NCBI RefSeq assembly: GCF_032854445.1
Contig: NC_088301.1
Location: 25,590,402 to 25,654,401, forward strand
Direction: 5' to 3'
Origin: Liolophura sinensis
Taxonomy: Eukaryota; Mollusca; Polyplacophora; Chitonida; Chitonidae
Length of the DNA: 64,000 nt
Shown here one piece after another: positions 11,501 to 29,173 of the stretch (positions within the stretch are counted from its first letter, which is position 1; each line of letters starts with the position of its first letter). The notes below the pieces were generated by a model. It was not told where the DNA came from. It saw only the letters and a program-made list of their open reading frames with translations, and searched no databases. The position numbers were made by a program, and so were the translations under genes.

Positions 11501-13900
11501 TGATCTGCGCTAACGTTATTGGTTTTCACCGATGTAATACAATAAATGATAAGCCAAAGTATCGACGGCATATAAAATATGTCAACAAATGAATAGCTGA
11601 TCGATGGATCCAGTATTATAATAGGCTGGATTGCAGCTCAGGTATTTCAGCTATTCATTCTCAGTAGCTCTTAAGGCCTCAGTATAATGTGACAAGCAGG
11701 ACATAGGCTGTGAAAAGCCACGTAATAGAACAGTTGTGCACAAAGCAATGGTTGGAGGCTGATTGTAGAGGAGTGATCAAAGTGCTTGCGCACCTTTCAA
11801 TCGCTGGGTAACACAAGACGTGAGTTCAATATCATCCTTCGTGCAGAGAATTTTAAACTGCCATGTCTCCTGCTTCCTTTGTTGTCATGACAATGTTTCT
11901 CATTTGTGGCAATGGGGAGTTCGTAAAACTCCTTGCCTGCAAGAAGACGGTCCAGAACTACTACAATGTCTTGTTCTTTCTTTTATTACGTCACAATTAT
12001 GGATGTATGTGTACTCATATAACATATGAAGTACACATGCGCTGAAACCTCACAGAAGGAAACAATGCCTTCTTCCATCATTTGAACCTTTTGTGTAGCT
12101 TGTCCTCCAGTCCCCCACTTGCTGCCAATGGTGCTGTTTCAAGTAGTCTTGCATAAAGTTTGTAGGAGATCACTTGCCTACCAGTGAAACAGAAGTGCCT
12201 TATTCTGCGAACTTGAGTTACCTCCGCCTAAAACATATCATCGAAAGAGTGAGAGATTCTTGATTATGGCATTATCAAATACCCTAATTCTTAAAAAATT
12301 TGAGACAGATATTAGTAGTGTTGAAAGGAGAGTATTACTTTACTTTACCAACCTTTTGGTAAAGTAAAGGTATGAATATGTTTTTCATTAAATGGTCCAA
12401 CCATGTGAGAAAAAAGAACTCAATATTCCAGCTAGACTTACCTATATATTGGCTAAAATTTGCAGAACAGGTAACGGAAAAGTTCTTTTAGTAGAGCAAT
12501 TTGAATTGCTCCTGATACATTTAGAACTTTATTATTAAATTATTCTGTGACAGCTGAAATTACTGGATTGTCAAGTGATTGACCTAAAATTTCATCTATG
12601 ACTGTTGCAGAGTTTACAAAATTACAATCCAGCCAAGAACTTTATTGATCTCAGAAAGGTGTTTTGAGGGTAATTTGGAAAGTAGGGTGATCTTTACTGG
12701 AAAGAGTGCAAGATTCATTTTAATTATATTTTATGACATTTATTTGCCCTTTTTTAAGCTAGTCCCTGATGAGAAAAGATCTGAAATAAGAATGACTTTC
12801 GGTTGAACGTAAAGTGGCAGAATTGCCAGGACAATCATTTCTCCAGAGTAATCAGGTAAGAAAATGTTTCAAGTACCACAATGACAAATACAGGGACCAG
12901 TTAACCTTCTGAGTACAAGATGAATTATCTTTTTGTTCTTAAATACTAATGTAATCACAATGATAAAAGTAAATCAATATCTGAATAAGTCACATTTCAG
13001 TGAGATTATTGAACAGTATTCAATCAGTGACCTTCCATTAAGGTATTGAAAGGACGTACTTGCACAAACTGAAAGTAGAGTGGAGTTTCCAATTAATAGA
13101 AAGGTTAAGATTCTTCTGGAATGAATGCCTTCTTTTGTACGCACATACTGTAAGTTCTGTACATTATTGACCTCCCAGCTGCAAGGAAGTGAAGAGTACG
13201 GTGCATGCTTCTTGTCATCAATGTGTAATAGAATTTCAAGACCATTCTCCTCTTGTGTGAAAAACTGTTAAGTATGACATAAAACCCAAAGCATATTTCA
13301 AGACCATGTCACAGATGCCGCCTTTGATATTATTTTAACTGTAATATATTTAACAAACTGGCTACGGTGTGGATAAGTGTGGACAGATTGCATATACATG
13401 TGTGTTCCAGTAATTGGTGTTTAACACCATACTCGTGAATTCTTCACAGTGGTCATAGTGATTATGGGTGAAGAAAACTCCCATTACAAAAAAATAAAAC
13501 AGCCAAACCTTAAACAAGTCACTGACAAACTTTCCCTCGTGTGGCACACATTCAGACTTGCAACATTGCTAAGGTCACCCTAAGAAATATTTACTATTAT
13601 GGGAATAAATTGTGTATCTTTTAATGAACTTGTTCACTGATTGAAGATTGTAACATCTTTCAGTTCTTTGTCCAAATTGACATATACTGGGAATAATAAA
13701 TATTTGATGATTTGTGGTTTATTAGTGAAATTTGATTTATGCCTACCTCCAAAGAAAAAAGAAACTCGCTTTACAACTCTATACACAGAACTAATGTATG
13801 TACCAGTATGCTTGTATGCTTGGTATTAACATCATACTTAACAATTTTTCATATTATGATGATGAGTCATTACAGGTATGTGTACATCTTCTGTGTCTTT
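8560..13900. other. Gene-poor intergenic DNA
   Basis: AT-rich DNA with no convincing exon on either strand. Visible items are a GT microsatellite near 9275-9291, a 23-base poly-T at 9503-9525, a degraded MITE-B-like stretch near 12580-12770, a perfect hairpin at 12338-12369 and a weak SINE remnant near 13412-13450. Confidence 0.6.
12338..12369. repeat. Perfect 14-bp hairpin with CCTT loop
   Basis: CTTTACTTTACCAA at 12338-12351 is the exact reverse complement of TTGGTAAAGTAAAG at 12356-12369, with a four-base loop. Pairing does not clearly extend outward, so the stem is too short for a standard microRNA precursor. Confidence 0.85.
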
Positions 13901-13901
13901 C

Positions 13902-14295
13902 TTGTGGCAGGGAGAGTGAGTGAGTGAGTGCTTGGGGTTTAACGTCGTACTCAACAATTTTTCAGTCATATGGCGACGAAGGAATCATTAGGGTGCATGC
14001 ACGTGTAATGTGCCTCCTTGTTGCAGGACGGATTTCCACCGCTCTTTTATTTAGTGCTGCATCACTGAGACGACTTACCAAAGGCAAGTAAGCCGCCCCG
14101 CCCTAGCCATTATACTGATACGGGTCAACCAGTCGTTGCACTATCCCCTTCATGCTCAACGCCAAGCGAGGAAGTTACAACTTCCTCTTTTAAAGTCTTA
14201 GGTGTGACTCGACCAAGGATTGATCCTGGATCTACCGGTCCCGAAGCGGACGCTATACCAACTGTGCTATCCGGACCGGTTGTGGCAGGGAGAGT
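13902..14295 (-). mobile_element. SINE family 2, full length, with target-site duplication
   Basis: The 16-bp repeat TTGTGGCAGGGAGAGT, at 13902-13917 and 14280-14295, flanks a 362-bp element. Read on the minus strand it starts with a tRNA-like head. The A box resembles TAGCACAGTTGGTATAGCG and the B box resembles GGTAGATCCAGGATCAATCC. The end carries the domain ATATGACTGAAAAATTGTTG and GAGTACGACGTTAAACCCC, then a CACT repeat tail. The perfect duplication marks a young insertion. Confidence 0.93.
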
Positions 14296-14481
14296 CCATG
14301 CCACTAAAGTGATACTGGCATCAGAACTAATGATAGCTGCCTAATTAATCCTAATGTAATATCCCATTAAAAGAGGAATGCAGTCTTATACCACTCTGCC
14401 TGATATCTAGGGTATCAGTCAGACTTAAAAAGAAGCCTGAATGGTACGTTGCACATTATGGAGTCAACATTATATATAGAC

Positions 14482-14653
14482 TACCCTAATTCCTCAACCT
14501 TTTTGCATATGAAAGAGCAACTTTCATTGCAATTTATGTACATTGCTTGGATTTGCTGATTTCAGGGCGTCACAAAAAGTATAATTTTATCAATCTACAC
14601 AGACGAATGCGCTCAGAATATGCTTAAATAGAAAAGGTTGAATAATTACTGTA
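14482..14653 (+). mobile_element. MITE family A copy 3
   Basis: The left end TACCCTAATTCCTCAACC and the right end AGGTTGAATAATTACTGTA are inverted matches. The internal GAAAGAGCAACTTTCATTGC and TTTCAGGGCGTCACAAAAAG match the other copies. It is shorter than they are because of an internal deletion. Confidence 0.75.
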
Positions 14654-14659
14654 TATAAA

Positions 14660-16160
14660 CAACCATGAAGACATAAGACTTCTTTTCATCAGTTTTATTT
14701 GCTCATACATGCACAAACCATTATCGATATTATAACTGGGAACTTGTATCGTTTCATTCCCGTCAATCAATATACAAGTAAATATTTACATTTGTATTAA
14801 ACACATCAGGCTCCATCCCAATTCATTTCAGCTTTTATACTGGCTGATACAATGATCAATCCCTCCAATAAACAAAAACAAAGAAAGGAAAAGAATGAAA
14901 AAAAAAAGAAAAACCCAGTGCTTATTAGATCTACCAGTAGGCAGCATAAAATAAACTCAAAACCATTACCGCTATACTTAACCTGGGTACAAATGAGGTT
15001 AAGGCAACAAATGCAATTAGATGGTAAAGGTATATAGCCTGAAGCTGACTTGACCAGAGACTTATATTTACAATATTTATGGCTTTACATAGCTAACCAT
15101 TTAACCAGGTGTTTACTGTAGCAGTGACAGAGCGCAATGGTTTGGTACAGGATCAGCCAACATTCTATATAATGAGGTAAACAACTGCATAGCAACAGAG
15201 ATACACCACGTGTCACCCACCCAAATTACACTTTGTATAGGAGAACAAGGTTCTCCTATTCTCAAATCAATCCAGTGTCCAGCTTTCTACAGTCTCCTCA
15301 CGTACTTGCCTACGTCATCATGGACAATGGACATATAGAATAGCCAGGTGAAGGCTATGACCTACAAGGTGTGGCAACAATGTTACACATGTACCTGTAC
15401 AATGAATTAAGCCAGCGAGCCATATACCCACCTGGTCTTGTCTGTTTGTCTGTGCGTTTTTACAGTGATGATGTCTGTTGATTACAAACAGGAAATAATT
15501 ACCAACACAGATTCATGTACGAAAGGTTTAGCTGAGGGTGCTGACTTTTACCTGATATCTAGTTATCTGTCACATTTTTCATGTAACACTATACACATGA
15601 ATTACAGAACAAATTAGTCCACAAGAAATTTGAAATGACCCATGGAGTCACAGGTTATTTTTAATGGTATCCCAATACCATTCAATTTGCAACATACAGA
15701 TATCTATGAGATCATTTCAGACCACTGCATATGTCATGTCCAACAGTGCTGTAGGCTTGAACTCTTGCTGGTGGTCACAAATATACATCTATATACAGAA
15801 GCGTTCAGAGCATTAATAATATTATAATTGCAGTTCTCTTCTAAGTACCGACACTTAGAGGTGGAACTGCAAGGCTCTCAATTTTTGCAAAAACTGTTGT
15901 CAACAGTACAGGCTTCTTCTGTTCCATTTCCTTAGATTGTGAAAGTTTGTCTTTTGAGTTTCAACTGTCCAGTGTGATGTTTGACAGAAAATTTCTATTT
16001 CTTATCTCTCTTTCTGCTTTTCGTGTGTAAAAAAAAGTAACAGCTGAATTGACTGTCAGGAGAATGTAGCTGGCCCACTTTGACGTCACAAAATTTCAAA
16101 ATAGAAGCTTTGGGATTAAGCTGTGGTGTTTTGAAACAATTATAGATATTGTCCAGATTG
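14660..16160. other. Intergenic, nothing recognised
   Basis: AT-rich DNA with short chance open frames only. I saw no splice-bounded conserved peptide, RNA gene or repeat family. Confidence 0.55.
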
Positions 16161-16167
16161 TAAAATA

Positions 16168-16372
16168 TACCCTAAATGACCATGAATTTTATCCTTGACT
16201 AACTTGCCCATTTTTCCTGATTGTGAGAGTTCTTTTAATTTTAGATGGGTGTTTTGAGGTTTTCTTGGAACATGGGATGATATTCTACTGGAAAATTGTA
16301 AGATGTAAGATTTATTTGACTTATATATAGAAAATGCAGTTTTGTGGGCAAAATTTTAAGTCATTTAGGGTA
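16168..16372 (+). mobile_element. MITE family B copy 2
   Basis: It starts TACCCTAAATGACC and ends GTCATTTAGGGTA, a clean inverted repeat of about 13 bp. The body matches the copy at 5069 through TTTTTCCTGATTGTG, GGTGTTTTGAGG and CATGGGATGATATTCTACTG. The better-preserved ends make this the reference copy for the family. Confidence 0.78.
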
Positions 16373-16809
16373 AGCTACAAATTCCATGCAGGTGTACAAA
16401 ATAATGAAAAGATGTAACACAATCCTCACAATGTATATACTCTAATAAAAAGAAAAAAAGCACAAAACAAGAAAAACACAATATATAACACCAACAGAGA
16501 ATCGACCAATCAATATACATGTACACCAGCACTTAAGAGTCTGTGCAGAAATGGATTCATGGGGTACAATTAAAACCTCAGCCTGTCCCTTACAAATACA
16601 GGTAAAGGTATAATGAAACTAATTAAGCCAGCTAATTACAATATGCGTACACAGCAGGTTAGCATGCACATGTGGTGGCTTAGAGATTATGCGTTTCATG
16701 TGATGCTTAATTGCACACCAGGCCTTTGATTGAATAATCGCCCTCTACGTGTGGAATTCTTACACCTATTATACACCCTTTAAAGGGTAATTGAAAGGCG
16801 TATGGTTTT

Positions 16810-17029
16810 ATTTCTTAATACAGAGTATATGATGTGGCCCTAACACATAAAAGTTCAGACAAGCTTCTGAACTTTCATCTTGGGGTGTAAAAATGGCTCT
16901 GAACTACTTTTCCTAAGGCTCCAGCGTTCAGTCCGGAAATGAAGTAGTATATTCATCTATGACATCATTTCCAAATATTTCCGACCACTGACAGACACTA
17001 TGCATAAAACAGAGATGTTATTAAGAAAT
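16810..17029 (+). repeat. Interspersed repeat family C, copy 2 (MITE-like)
   Basis: The ends ATTTCTTAATA and TTATTAAGAAAT are inverted matches. The body shares CTTTCATCTTGGGGTGTAAA, ATGGCTCTGAACTAC and GACCACTGACAGACACTATG with the copy at 3022-3210. It is about 220 bp and non-coding. Confidence 0.65.
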
Positions 17030-17675
17030 ATAAAATATTCCTCAATAATAAAAAAAAAAAATTTTTAATTTTTGGCCATTTATTCATTTTCCTTAAAACC
17101 AGTTTATATTACCTTTCAGACATCTTTTAAGTGCTGTTTCTAAAATCCTCATAAAATAACACATGAAAAATAATCATCTCAAATAATGATTTTAAAATTA
17201 GTCACAATGAATAAAATTCTACATGCTTTTGACTACCTGGAAACTGCCTTGAGAACACGACAACATACTTCAAACTTAAACTCCATGAATGAAAAAGTGA
17301 CTCATCAATGGATCAAAGAAACTATTAGATACCCTTGGCTTAAGCTGCAGGTGACCGTTTCTCACTGCAGTATGTGTCAATCGCCATGACAACATATGCG
17401 CAATAGCTGAGTAACTATTTTGAGGATTAACCCCCAGGATGGCACAATAATAGCTCAAACAGAATCAACCAGAAGACAGACAAATTAAAAAAAAGGAAAA
17501 GATAAATATGAAGAGGTTTTTTGAGTTTTCATTTCATGGGGAAGTACACGAACAGATTATATACCACACCTGTATAAACCAGATTGGTTTTTGATGCCAA
17601 TTAAAGTTTTTTCATGTCTGTACTTTGAATTTTCAAGATTTTCCTGCTTCCATTGTTCTTGAGAACTTGTTGTTA

Positions 17676-18068
17676 ATAACACCCCGTTCACACGGGCAAA
17701 TTTAAGCTGGTTTAACTTGTGAAAGTGGCTTTGTTCCAGTTTGACGCCACCCGTGGGGGTGGGAGCATTTAATCCTGTTTATTTGCCCCAGCTAGTGAGG
17801 TAGCTTTAAGCCAGTTTCAGGGATTGAGCAGGTTTATCTGTGTCATGTGAATGGTAACTGGATTAAATGTCCCGGGTATGTGGAGGTGAGGATGACGACA
17901 TAATTACTAAACCGGCTTAAATGTGACCTTGTGAACAGGCAAATCCGTGAACTGGCATAAAAACCAGCTTGGCCATATATAGTCCTGTGAACACACGCAT
18001 TTTTACAACTTGCTTAGATTAAAACCAGTTAAGATTCTGATAAATTTTGGCTGTGTGAATGAGGTATA
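17676..18068 (+). mobile_element. TIR element of about 390 bp (non-autonomous DNA transposon)
   Basis: The left end AACACCCCGTTCACAC and the right end GTGTGAATGAGGTATA are imperfect inverted repeats. Inside, motifs such as TTTAAGCTGGTTTAAC, GTGAAC and AACTGG recur in both orientations. There is no coding capacity. Such 'CCCCGTTCACAC' ends are typical of small DNA transposons, but I cannot assign the superfamily. Confidence 0.6.
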
Positions 18069-18069
18069 A

Positions 18070-19155
18070 TCAGTCAAAGTTGCGCTCTCTTTTTTCATGT
18101 AGTCTTACATGAAGTTTCCACGAAGATGAGATATGTCTGATGTGGAAAAGTTTGTCAATATACCTTGCCAATTGTTATAACAGTTTAAATACACTTGGCA
18201 TTCAGGTTTCCTCCAATCATCACATACTTGCTATTACCATGTTTGTGAAAAATTACGAGGTAAGGCATTAAACAACCATCAAAATACATGTACAAAGAAA
18301 GACTATTTTCAAAAAAAAAATGTAAGCAGTCAGTTTTCAGAGTGGAAAAAAAATGGACAGGGCTCACTGGAAATCAATGCACTTTATAGGTAGGCCCACC
18401 TGGTAAACCTCAGAGTGAAAACTCCTTGATCAAAGTTGGATTTGAACATGGAGTCTCATGTGTCAATAGACAGAGAACTTTTGGCCATCAGGGATGAGAG
18501 GTTAGGAACTGTGCACACATTCTATGCTACAATTAATCCCTGTTATTCATTTGTATGTGTGATTATGTGTGGGTGGGTTACATAGGTTTATAACATATAG
18601 TTATAACATGTTGTGTCTGAATATATAATGTATAATCAGCTGTGGTGTGATCGATTAATTGTGACTGATTATAAAGTCAAGCCCTATATGAACAGTGGAC
18701 AGGGTAGTTATACCGCAGGAGTAAGCTGTGACGCCAAGGTGTAATTACACAATTAACACTGATTGGTTAGGCACTGTAGATAGGATGTAAAGCCATTATC
18801 ATTGGTCAATCTTGATTTATTTATTTGTTATGAGTTTTTACTTGGTCACAGGAGTTAACATTATGGAGTAAAGCGCCATATATTTAGCCAGATTTTTTAA
18901 TTCAAAGACACATTTTCACTTTTTTTTACAATTTTTCATATTTCCTTTCAGATTTATCAAAATAGGGCATGACATCTCATGCTCCGCCCCCAAGACCTCC
19001 CATACGACCACCCCGCTCCCCCACCCCCAACCCACGTAAACCATCGCCCCTTGCTAAATGACTGATGAACTTTACGATTTACTAATAACATATTTCCACC
19101 AACAGTGCAAGCTCAGCGAGACATGTCATATTGGGGGATTAAACAAGTGAACAAT
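18070..19155. other. Intergenic, nothing recognised
   Basis: AT-rich, with a short C-rich patch near 18980-19050. No supported gene or repeat. Confidence 0.5.
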
Positions 19156-19159
19156 CAAA

Positions 19160-19755
19160 CTTCATGTAAGACCACGAAAATGTCATAAAGTTCAGATGAA
19201 AGAGTGCGAAAAGTTATTCCCAAATGTGGTTTTCAATATCTTTTCCAATTTTTCCTCAAGGAGAAAAACACCCTTGAAAATAATATTTGTATAGTGGGAA
19301 TTTGGGACCATCTTTTGGTATTTATAGTCTTTGTTTAATAATGTCATAAATGAGGATATAGCACAGGTTTCATAAATATTTTTGCACTAGAATTTGTTCT
19401 TTTCAGATAAGAAATGTATTAAACCTCAAGTTGGATCATATTTATATTTTTAATATGTTCATAAATTTTTTGATAATTTAGGTTAAATGCATATGTTTTG
19501 ATATAAACAACAAATTTACATTCAAATAAATTTATTAGACAAGCACCATGTCCTTATTTAGAACATTATTATGCAACAACAATAAATACCAAAAGTTGGT
19601 CCAAAATACCCACTGTACAGAAATACTTTCAAATACCCTTTTCTCTTGAAAAAAAATCCAAAAAAATATTAAAGATCATATTTGCAAATAAGTTTTGATG
19701 CTCTTTCATCTGAGTTAGGCATCATTTTTAATGTTTTCTTCTCCTTTTAAAGTTG
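19160..19755. mobile_element. Long-inverted-repeat (foldback) element copy 1
   Basis: The left arm AGTTCAGATGAAAGAG is mirrored by CTCTTTCATCTGAGTT on the right. The arms can be followed inward for about 150-250 bp; for example TTTTGGTATTTATAGTC on the left pairs with ATAAATACCAAAAG on the right. The whole is about 600 bp and non-coding. It matches the elements at 22750 and 35770 in arm sequence and layout. Confidence 0.75.
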
Positions 19756-20736
19756 TGTGGACTGCTTTTCATCATCAAGGCCCCCATAACAGTGGAGACC
19801 AGGTGAATCTCGAGGTTTCTCCTTCTGTGGTCAGGCTTGAATGAAGAAGGAAACAAAACCAACGACATCTAAAATTGAGCCTATAGCCTACGGCTACCTA
19901 TTTCACTCAGCAGCTAATTAATATTATTTATGCTTTCCTTTGAATGTACTATACACAGGCATGCTGAGCCACTGATAAATTACTGTCACACCACGCAGCT
20001 ATAGGTAAAAGATCAGAAGCCCTGGGCAGAAGTATGAGCATGGCAATTTGGTGGCTTATGACAGTTTTATAGGTCATAAAGTTCATACATGAGTGAAAGA
20101 AAGCTGCGCATGTGCTAATTGTTTCCTGAGTTAATAAGCAGGCACGGCTGCAACTCCTGATTCACCTGCAGCATCGCCATGGTTACCATACAAAACATAC
20201 ATATATATATAAGTGTACATACAGCATAAGCAGCAAGGGTAGAAGTTCAAATAATTTAAAAAGAGATGCCCTTGTCAAATATGGAAATTCAGTTAGATTT
20301 GCACATTCTTTAAAAATCCAGTTAAACTGATGACAACATTTTCTTCATACTAAAAAGAGAAAATTATTCGAGTTGGCGATATACAAAACCTTTAAGGAAA
20401 ATTCAGTGATATCACAGTAACATAATACGTCTTTCACGTAGCCTACATTTATTCCTGTGCTTCAAATGCTTCAAAGCCCTTAATTCAAAAGACATACATC
20501 ATGAAGAGTAAATCCAGAGCATAGGCAATAGTGTGATAGTTAGCAAATGGTCAGACATAACCAGGGAAATCTGGCCTCTTGTCAATTTACCTGAGTTGTT
20601 TTATGCATTCATAAAAAAAAAAACAAAAACAAAAAATTCTGACAGCAAAAGTTCATACATCATTTCCATCAGAACACATAAACCCTGGGATCACAGATTT
20701 CATGGGGTTTTTTTTCATATGTAACAAACTAACTGT

Positions 20737-21015
20737 TTTTTCCACATTCATTTATTTATTTCATTGTTGTGTTATGCTATACTGAAGAATATTTCTCTTA
20801 TACGGCAGCGGTCAGCATTATGGTGAGAGGAAACTGGGCAAGCCCAGGGGAGACTCACGATCATCCACATCTTGTTAGCAGACCTTCCCACCTATGGCCG
20901 TGGAGGAAGCCAGCATGAGCTGACCTTGATCTCACCTCATTGGTGAAAGGCTCTTGGGTCAGTGCGGCGCGCTAGCACGCCAACCACATCTGCCACCTCG
21001 GCCCCCTTTTCCACA
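20737..21015 (-). mobile_element. SINE family 1, near full length, diverged
   Basis: On the minus strand a tRNA-like head (from GGGGGCCGAGGTGGCAGATG, with GCGTGCTAGCGCGCC) leads to the 3' domain and an AAATAAAT tail. The short direct repeat TTTTCCACA at 20737-20745 and 21007-21015 is a probable target-site duplication. Many substitutions suggest an old copy. Confidence 0.85.
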
Positions 21016-22252
21016 CTGACTTCACTAAAGGGGTAGGTCATGATGATTTACAAAGATATTTTACACACACATGGTATATTTTTCACAGGTTGTTTTTCAA
21101 AAAAAGATACTCAAAATCATACTTTAAAGGTGAACACACAGGGTCTGGTTTCATTTAGGCTTCCCCAGCAGTTACACCAGTCTGTCACATTAACAGGTAG
21201 TTTTGGAGACAACCATCATTTTGCACAAGAAAAAGGGAAAATTCTACCAAAAGATTCGTCTACAGGGTTACAAGCAACATATAGACTTCACCACCAGTTA
21301 GATATGTATGGCATGGTTATAGCACATCAATGATTTTCACACAATTCACTCAACATTCTGACTAAAACACACTGGATTTTTTTTTCTAACTTGTACTCAC
21401 ACAATGCAGTTTATAGCAATAATGAATATCTCACAATGACAATCAAAAATTTACAATTTTACATGTGCTCCATTATATATTTACACTGAAGGAGACTGCT
21501 GACATTTTGTTCCAAATGATTTCTTTCCCAGTATGTGTGAGTGAATGACATCTTTTGATTTCTGTTGCTAATGAGTTGAGTATTAAATATGCAAATTTCA
21601 TAGAATTTCTGGATTCCATGTACATGAGGTAGGTTCTAAGGGAAGATGAGACAACAGCAGATTAGTCATCCAAATTTTCTATATCTAATAACATCCCAAG
21701 CACAAGCACACGCACCTGCTCACAACCACGTTTGGTCGTGGTGTTCAGGAATCCATTTACGTCTTGTCTTACATGGCATCCTGTGAACAGTCTTGTAGCA
21801 GAGCTGTTTAAAAAAGATTAGAATCTTCCCATTTTCATTCATTTTTTTGCTTTGTGAAATGAGTGGGACTCATTATATCACTTCTGGTGACGTTGAACGT
21901 TTCACCGCAGCTCCAACAGCATAACATGACTATATACCACTTTACAGATGAAACAACAGCACACAACAGGTTTCACCTAATGCAACCAAAGACTAGAAAC
22001 GTTAAAGTTCTAATTCACTACAGTGCCAGCTGAGAGGAAAACCATTTGCCTCATTTGTTTTCACTCTGAGCAAAAAGACATCTGAATGCACACAAAAAAA
22101 GTCTGTGAATAATATGATCCCAAAAAATCTATTTGAAATCCTTTTGCTGTTGTTGTTTCCTAAAATTTTTTTAAAGAATTCCATTATTGGACTGTCCGCT
22201 GGATGCCACATAACATCAGACAGTCTGGGATTTTGTGAGACTAGTTTACCAA
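21016..22252. other. Downstream flank of FDX2, nothing recognised
   Basis: No exon or repeat family is evident. Part may be the FDX2 3' UTR, but I found no clear AATAAA on the minus strand close to the stop codon. Confidence 0.45.
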
Positions 22253-22471
22253 TACTGTAATTCTTCATCCTTTTCACGTGTTTGCAAGGTGTTTACTCAG
22301 GCATGTTCTGAAGGCATTATTCCGTGTAGACAGATAAAGTTGCACGTTCTGTGAAGCCCTGAAACTGACCAACCCAACCAATGTAGTTTTGTCTCCAAAA
22401 TCAAACCAAAATATGCATAAATTGCACTGAAAGTTGTTCTTTCATATGCGAAAATGTGGAGGAATTACGGC
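22253..22471 (-). mobile_element. MITE family A copy 4
   Basis: On the minus strand it begins GCCGTAATTCCTCCACATTT and ends GATGAAGAATTACAGTA. The body carries AACTTTCAGTGCAATTTATG and AGTTTCAGGGCTTCACAG, as in the other copies. It lies just downstream of the FDX2 stop codon, possibly in its 3' UTR. Confidence 0.72.
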
Positions 22472-22567
22472 AATAACACTGGATTTCTAACGGCAGTTAC
22501 AGTATTTACAGATAAATACATGTATCACAGACAATCTAGTATTAAGTGACTCCACAATAGACATTCG

Positions 22568-28252
<5,685 letters not shown>

Positions 28253-29082
28253 CTTGAAATGCCGGCTTGTTTTAAGCCGCAGCTTCGTATTTTTAGGGTA
28301 GTTTTCTTTAGGTATCATTAACTTTCATCATGCATATTAGAAGGAGATACGAGTTTTGCATCCGTAAATTCATTTTGAAAAAAAAAATAGACTGTCCTCA
28401 ATTCAGCCTTTTTCTTTTTTGTTTAATTTAAACGACCAGTAGTCAATAATCCACTACTATTTGTCATATCTCAAATTTTTCTTTTGTCACCAGCTTGTTT
28501 TAAGATTGAAGACCTCAAATCAATGCATTGGCCAAATCAAGACGCAGTAATTTTAGACTCCACTAACTATCCCATACCTGTTACAACATGTCACCACATG
28601 ATATGCATCCTCCTGTGGACATATTAAGTCATTACGATTCACCAAAGCCCCTATCTTCTGTATTAACCATCTGTATTAAGCCCATCAGAACTGTCAGTGG
28701 GGATTAAGCTTGAATTCAGCCAGTTATGGCAAGAATATTTACATAAGCTAGCTTATCCAACTTGATCAACCAACATGGTCAAGTTTAGGCCATGGGTGAC
28801 TTAAGAATATTGGGCTAGATGCAGTATGCATCTCTTCCATACTAGTACTTTAACTATTTGTAATATTTTAGACACCAGTTTAAACTATATGACTTTCAAA
28901 CGTTGGTCAAGGGCTGGTAAAGTTTTCATTACTTATGATAACCCTGAGTTGATGGGCTCATTGCATTATGTAATTGCTGGTTTCCTTCAGCTGCAATGTC
29001 ATTGATCGACAGCCTCACAGCAAGTCTGAGAACACTTCAACCGTCTGAACCTGTAAGGGCTTGAGAATAACAAAAGATTGTG

Positions 29083-29173
29083 ATTTATCTGACTGGTGTT
29101 TTACACCATACTCAAGGAGATTTCACTCATACAGCGGCGGCCAGTATTATGGTGGCAGGAAACCAGGCACAGC
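29083..29173 (-). mobile_element. SINE family 1, 3' fragment
   Basis: It has the 3' domain only (CTGACTGGTGTTTTACACC to the GCGGCCAGTATTATGGTGG region) and no flanking duplication that I can see. It is truncated and lies upstream of FDX2. Confidence 0.8.
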
